NCBI GenBank assembly: GCA_900553245.1
Contig: USCP01000104.1
Location: 1-6,917 of the forward strand
DNA length: 6,917 nucleotides
Reading direction: 5' to 3'
Source: an uncultured Peptococcaceae bacterium
GTDB lineage: Bacteria > Bacillota > Peptococcia > Peptococcales > Peptococcaceae
In this document: one piece after another, positions 5,003 to 6,917 of the stretch
How the letters are laid out: every line of letters begins with the position of its first letter
Numbering within the stretch: position 1 is the stretch's first letter
Notes under the pieces: generated by a model
The model's input: only the letters and a program-made list of their open reading frames with translations
Told to the model about the DNA's origin: nothing
The model's database searches: none
Translations under genes and position numbers: made by a program

Positions 5003-5917
5003 TTGCTAAGTGATAGCTTAAAAGTTTTTATCACCGTTGCCGACAAGAAAAACTTTTCTAAGGCAGCGAAAGCCCTGAACTTGCCCCAGCCGGCAATTAG
5101 CTTCCAGATTCAGACATTAGAACAATATTATCAAACGAAGCTCTTTGACCGTATCAATAGACATGTCAAACTCACAGAAACTGGGGAATTATTGCTGGAA
5201 TATGCGCTTTCCATGAGTGATTTGCAATCTGAATTAGAACGTAAGATGCAACAATTGACAGGGCATGTAAAAGGGCAGTTGATGATTGGGGCCAGCCGTA
5301 CTGTTGGTGAATATGTATTACCTTACGTTATTTGCAAATTTAAAGAAGACTATCCTGATGTGGATGTGACCCTAGAAATTTATAACACCAAGCATGTAGA
5401 AGAAAACGTATTGAATCGTTATCTTGATATTGGTTTAGTAGAATCTGATATCAGACACAAGGAATTGTTTTTCCAAGATATTCTTAGCGATGAATTGGTG
5501 CTTGTTGTACCAAAAGACCATCGTTGGGCGAACTTGGATGAAATTTCTATTGAAGAAATCAAGGGAGAACCATTTATCATTCGCGAAGCCGGTTCTGGCA
5601 GTCGCTTGGTATTTGAACAAGCCTTAATCGATGATGAAATCGACATTGAAGACTTGAATGTTATCATGGAAATTGGTAGCATTACCTCCATTAAGTCCGC
5701 TATTATTAACGGCCTTGGGGTATCTATCATGTCAAAATGGGCCATTCGAGATCTCGAAAAGGCTGGGATTGTTTCCACCGTTCGTATTAAAAACTTAGAA
5801 TTAAAGCGTCCATTCAGCATCATTCTCAATCAAGGGAACTTTGAATCCGAAGCATGCAATAAGTTTATACGTTACTTGGGCGAAGTCACCGAGAAAGAAA
5901 TTTACGAGCATATTTAA
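5003..5917 (+). CDS. LysR-family transcriptional regulator 1
   Basis: The 304-residue product has a winged helix-turn-helix N-terminus (about 1-60; NFSKAAKALNLPQPAISFQI within 17-36, then KLFDR at 46-50), a linker helix (about 62-90) and a periplasmic-binding-protein-like effector domain (about 91-300). The effector domain opens with LMIGASRTVGEYVLP (93-107) and has IREAGSGSR (193-201) and INGLGVSIM (235-243). The style resembles CysL/CbbR-like LysR proteins, which often sense metabolites of sulfur or carbon pathways, but the ligand is unknown. The start is TTG with a strong SD; the paralog downstream begins with matching residues (MLxDSxxVF), confirming it. It is unusual that a LysR gene is co-directional inside an operon rather than divergent from a target. 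It follows the pseudouridine synthase gene by 13 nt. Confidence 0.95.
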   Translation: MLSDSLKVFITVADKKNFSKAAKALNLPQPAISFQIQTLEQYYQTKLFDRINRHVKLTETGELLLEYALSMSDLQSELERKMQQLTGHVKGQLMIGASRTVGEYVLPYVICKFKEDYPDVDVTLEIYNTKHVEENVLNRYLDIGLVESDIRHKELFFQDILSDELVLVVPKDHRWANLDEISIEEIKGEPFIIREAGSGSRLVFEQALIDDEIDIEDLNVIMEIGSITSIKSAIINGLGVSIMSKWAIRDLEKAGIVSTVRIKNLELKRPFSIILNQGNFESEACNKFIRYLGEVTEKEIYEHI

Positions 5918-5932
5918 TGAAAGGAGAAGGCC

Positions 5933-6829
5933 ATGTTAAACGATAGTATTCGTGTATTTTTAATGGTTGTAGAAAAGAAAAGTTTTTCTAAAGCCGCAAA
6001 AGCGTTGTTTTTGACACAGCCTGCAGTTAGCTTTCAAATTCAAATGCTCGAAGAACAATACGGCACCCGTTTATTTGACCGTGTAAGCCGTAATATCATT
6101 CTGACTGAAGCCGGCGAATTGCTTTACAAGTATGCGACAGAAATGAGTGATATGCAATTTAGCTTAGAGAAAGACATGCAAGAGCTGAATAACACCATTC
6201 TCGGGCGCTTGAAAGTGGGGGCAAGCACCACTATTGGTGAATATATTGCACCATATATCCTAGGGAATTTCAAAAAGCACTATCCAAAGGTGACCCTGAG
6301 CTTGGAAGTTGCCAATTCCGATGAAATTGAAATGGCAATTCATGATACCAGCCTGGACATTGGCTTGGTAGAAGGGCCGCCGGTAGATAAGGACTTAGAA
6401 TCTGTACCATTCTTGGATGATGAATTGGTGGTTATTACCAGTGTAGATCATCCTTGGAGCAAGTTGGAATCCATCTCTGTATTTGAATTGGATCAATACC
6501 CATACATTTCTCGTGAAAAAGGGTCCGGTACCCGTGCAGAAATTGAACAGCATTTGAAAATGGCAGGTTTCTCTGCTAACAATCTTAACGTCATGATGAA
6601 ACTTGGTAGTACCTATGCTATTAAATCTGCAGTACGTAACGGCTACGGCTTTACCATCGTTTCTCGCTGGGCCATCAAGGACGATCTCAAAATGGGGAAC
6701 CTTGCAATGGTTAAATTAAAGGAAGATGAATTCAAACGTCGCTTTAGAATTGTCTACCACAAAAAGAAATTTAAAACCCAAGCGGTTGAAGAGTTCTTGA
6801 AGTTTATTGAGAACGAAACCTTCCAATAA
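5933..6829 (+). CDS. LysR-family transcriptional regulator 2 (paralog of 1)
   Basis: This 298-residue protein aligns with the preceding LysR protein with almost no gaps. By eye about 38 of the first 60 residues are identical, and the effector domains share VGAS-TIGEYIAPYI (95-109), REKGSGTRAE (194-203) and VRNGYGFTIVS (234-244). The helix-turn-helix is SFSKAAKALFLTQPAVSFQI (17-36). The start is ATG with AAGGAG (5921-5926) 6 nt upstream and a 15-nt gap after regulator 1. The two therefore arose by tandem duplication and then diverged. The recognition helix is nearly the same (QPA[IV]SFQIQ), so the two may bind related sites, while effector-domain differences suggest different ligands or heteromer formation. 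No downstream target is visible before the window ends. Confidence 0.95.
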   Translation: MLNDSIRVFLMVVEKKSFSKAAKALFLTQPAVSFQIQMLEEQYGTRLFDRVSRNIILTEAGELLYKYATEMSDMQFSLEKDMQELNNTILGRLKVGASTTIGEYIAPYILGNFKKHYPKVTLSLEVANSDEIEMAIHDTSLDIGLVEGPPVDKDLESVPFLDDELVVITSVDHPWSKLESISVFELDQYPYISREKGSGTRAEIEQHLKMAGFSANNLNVMMKLGSTYAIKSAVRNGYGFTIVSRWAIKDDLKMGNLAMVKLKEDEFKRRFRIVYHKKKFKTQAVEEFLKFIENETFQ

Positions 6830-6917
6830 AAAATTGATTACAAAAATACACCGTCGATTGGCCAATGTCATTAAGTTAACATATGCCATGGACAGATGAA
6901 GTAAACTCCCGGAATTG
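6830..6917. other. Downstream region with palindromes, no clear gene
   Basis: No T-tract terminator is seen after the last LysR gene. A perfect 10-bp palindrome, ATTGGCCAAT, lies at 6857-6866, and TTAAGTTAA at 6871-6879 is a short inverted repeat. An ATG at 6883 opens a frame that is still open at the window end (11 codons), but it lacks a Shine-Dalgarno sequence, so I do not call a gene. Confidence 0.4.

Larger units (their letters stand above)
1010..6829 (+). other. Predicted eight-gene operon
   Basis: Eight plus-strand genes follow P2 with intergenic gaps of 4, 13, 19, 5, overlap of 29, 13 and 15 nt. No terminator-like hairpin with a T-tract is seen between any of them. The unit joins a ligand-sensing module (CBS, ACT, UPF0210), a membrane protein, lipoprotein processing (lspA), rRNA modification and two LysR regulators. 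Internal promoters inside coding sequence cannot be excluded by eye. Confidence 0.65.

Noticed and set aside
6859..6892. Four six-base palindromes in a row (TGGCCA, GTTAAC, CATATG, CCATGG) suggesting vector or linker sequence
   Set aside because: No other vector-like sequence is seen, and the spacing and surrounding AT-rich context look like ordinary genomic DNA; most likely coincidence.

Overview
The window looks like a chromosomal segment of a low-to-moderate G+C Firmicute. The evidence is strong AGGAGG-type ribosome binding sites, TTG and GTG starts, an lspA gene followed directly by an RluA/YlyB-family pseudouridine synthase as in Bacillus, a DUF5665-like protein, and the UPF0237/UPF0210 gene pair. 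An anaerobe of the Negativicutes type would fit, but that is a guess from gene content and I cannot assign a genus.

Region 1-312 has no gene. It holds a dense run of short GC-rich hairpins, several with a T-tract in the leftward direction and one strong terminator in the rightward direction. Region 313-513 (minus strand) encodes an unrecognised 66-residue single-pass membrane protein with a very acidic tail, followed by its own terminator. Region 514-1077 is a divergent intergenic stretch with two good sigma-70-type promoters facing right (856-884 and 1010-1039), a dubious 28-codon ORF between them, and an imperfect dyad at 616-645.

From 1078 to 6829 eight genes lie head to tail on the plus strand, with gaps of 4-19 nt or a short overlap and no visible terminator, so they probably form one operon. 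The order is a two-CBS-domain protein, a UPF0237 ACT-domain protein, a UPF0210/DUF711 'PFL family' protein, a DUF5665-like membrane protein, lspA (signal peptidase II), an RluA-family 23S rRNA pseudouridine synthase, and two tandem paralogous LysR regulators. The first three look like a small-molecule-sensing module (CBS and ACT are both ligand-binding domains) around an enzyme-like protein of unknown reaction. lspA and the pseudouridine synthase are a conserved housekeeping pair.

The most striking anomaly is an in-frame TAA at codon 39 of the ACT gene (1667-1669), exactly where the family normally has Gln. The rest of the frame is undamaged. This is a one-base CAA-to-TAA change: a recent nonsense mutation, a sequencing error, or less likely programmed readthrough. 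I did not find a CRISPR array, tRNA, rRNA, transposase or recognisable riboswitch. The window does not show clear evidence of an entirely new system; the CBS/ACT/PFL module and the hairpin cluster are the parts with least-explained biology.
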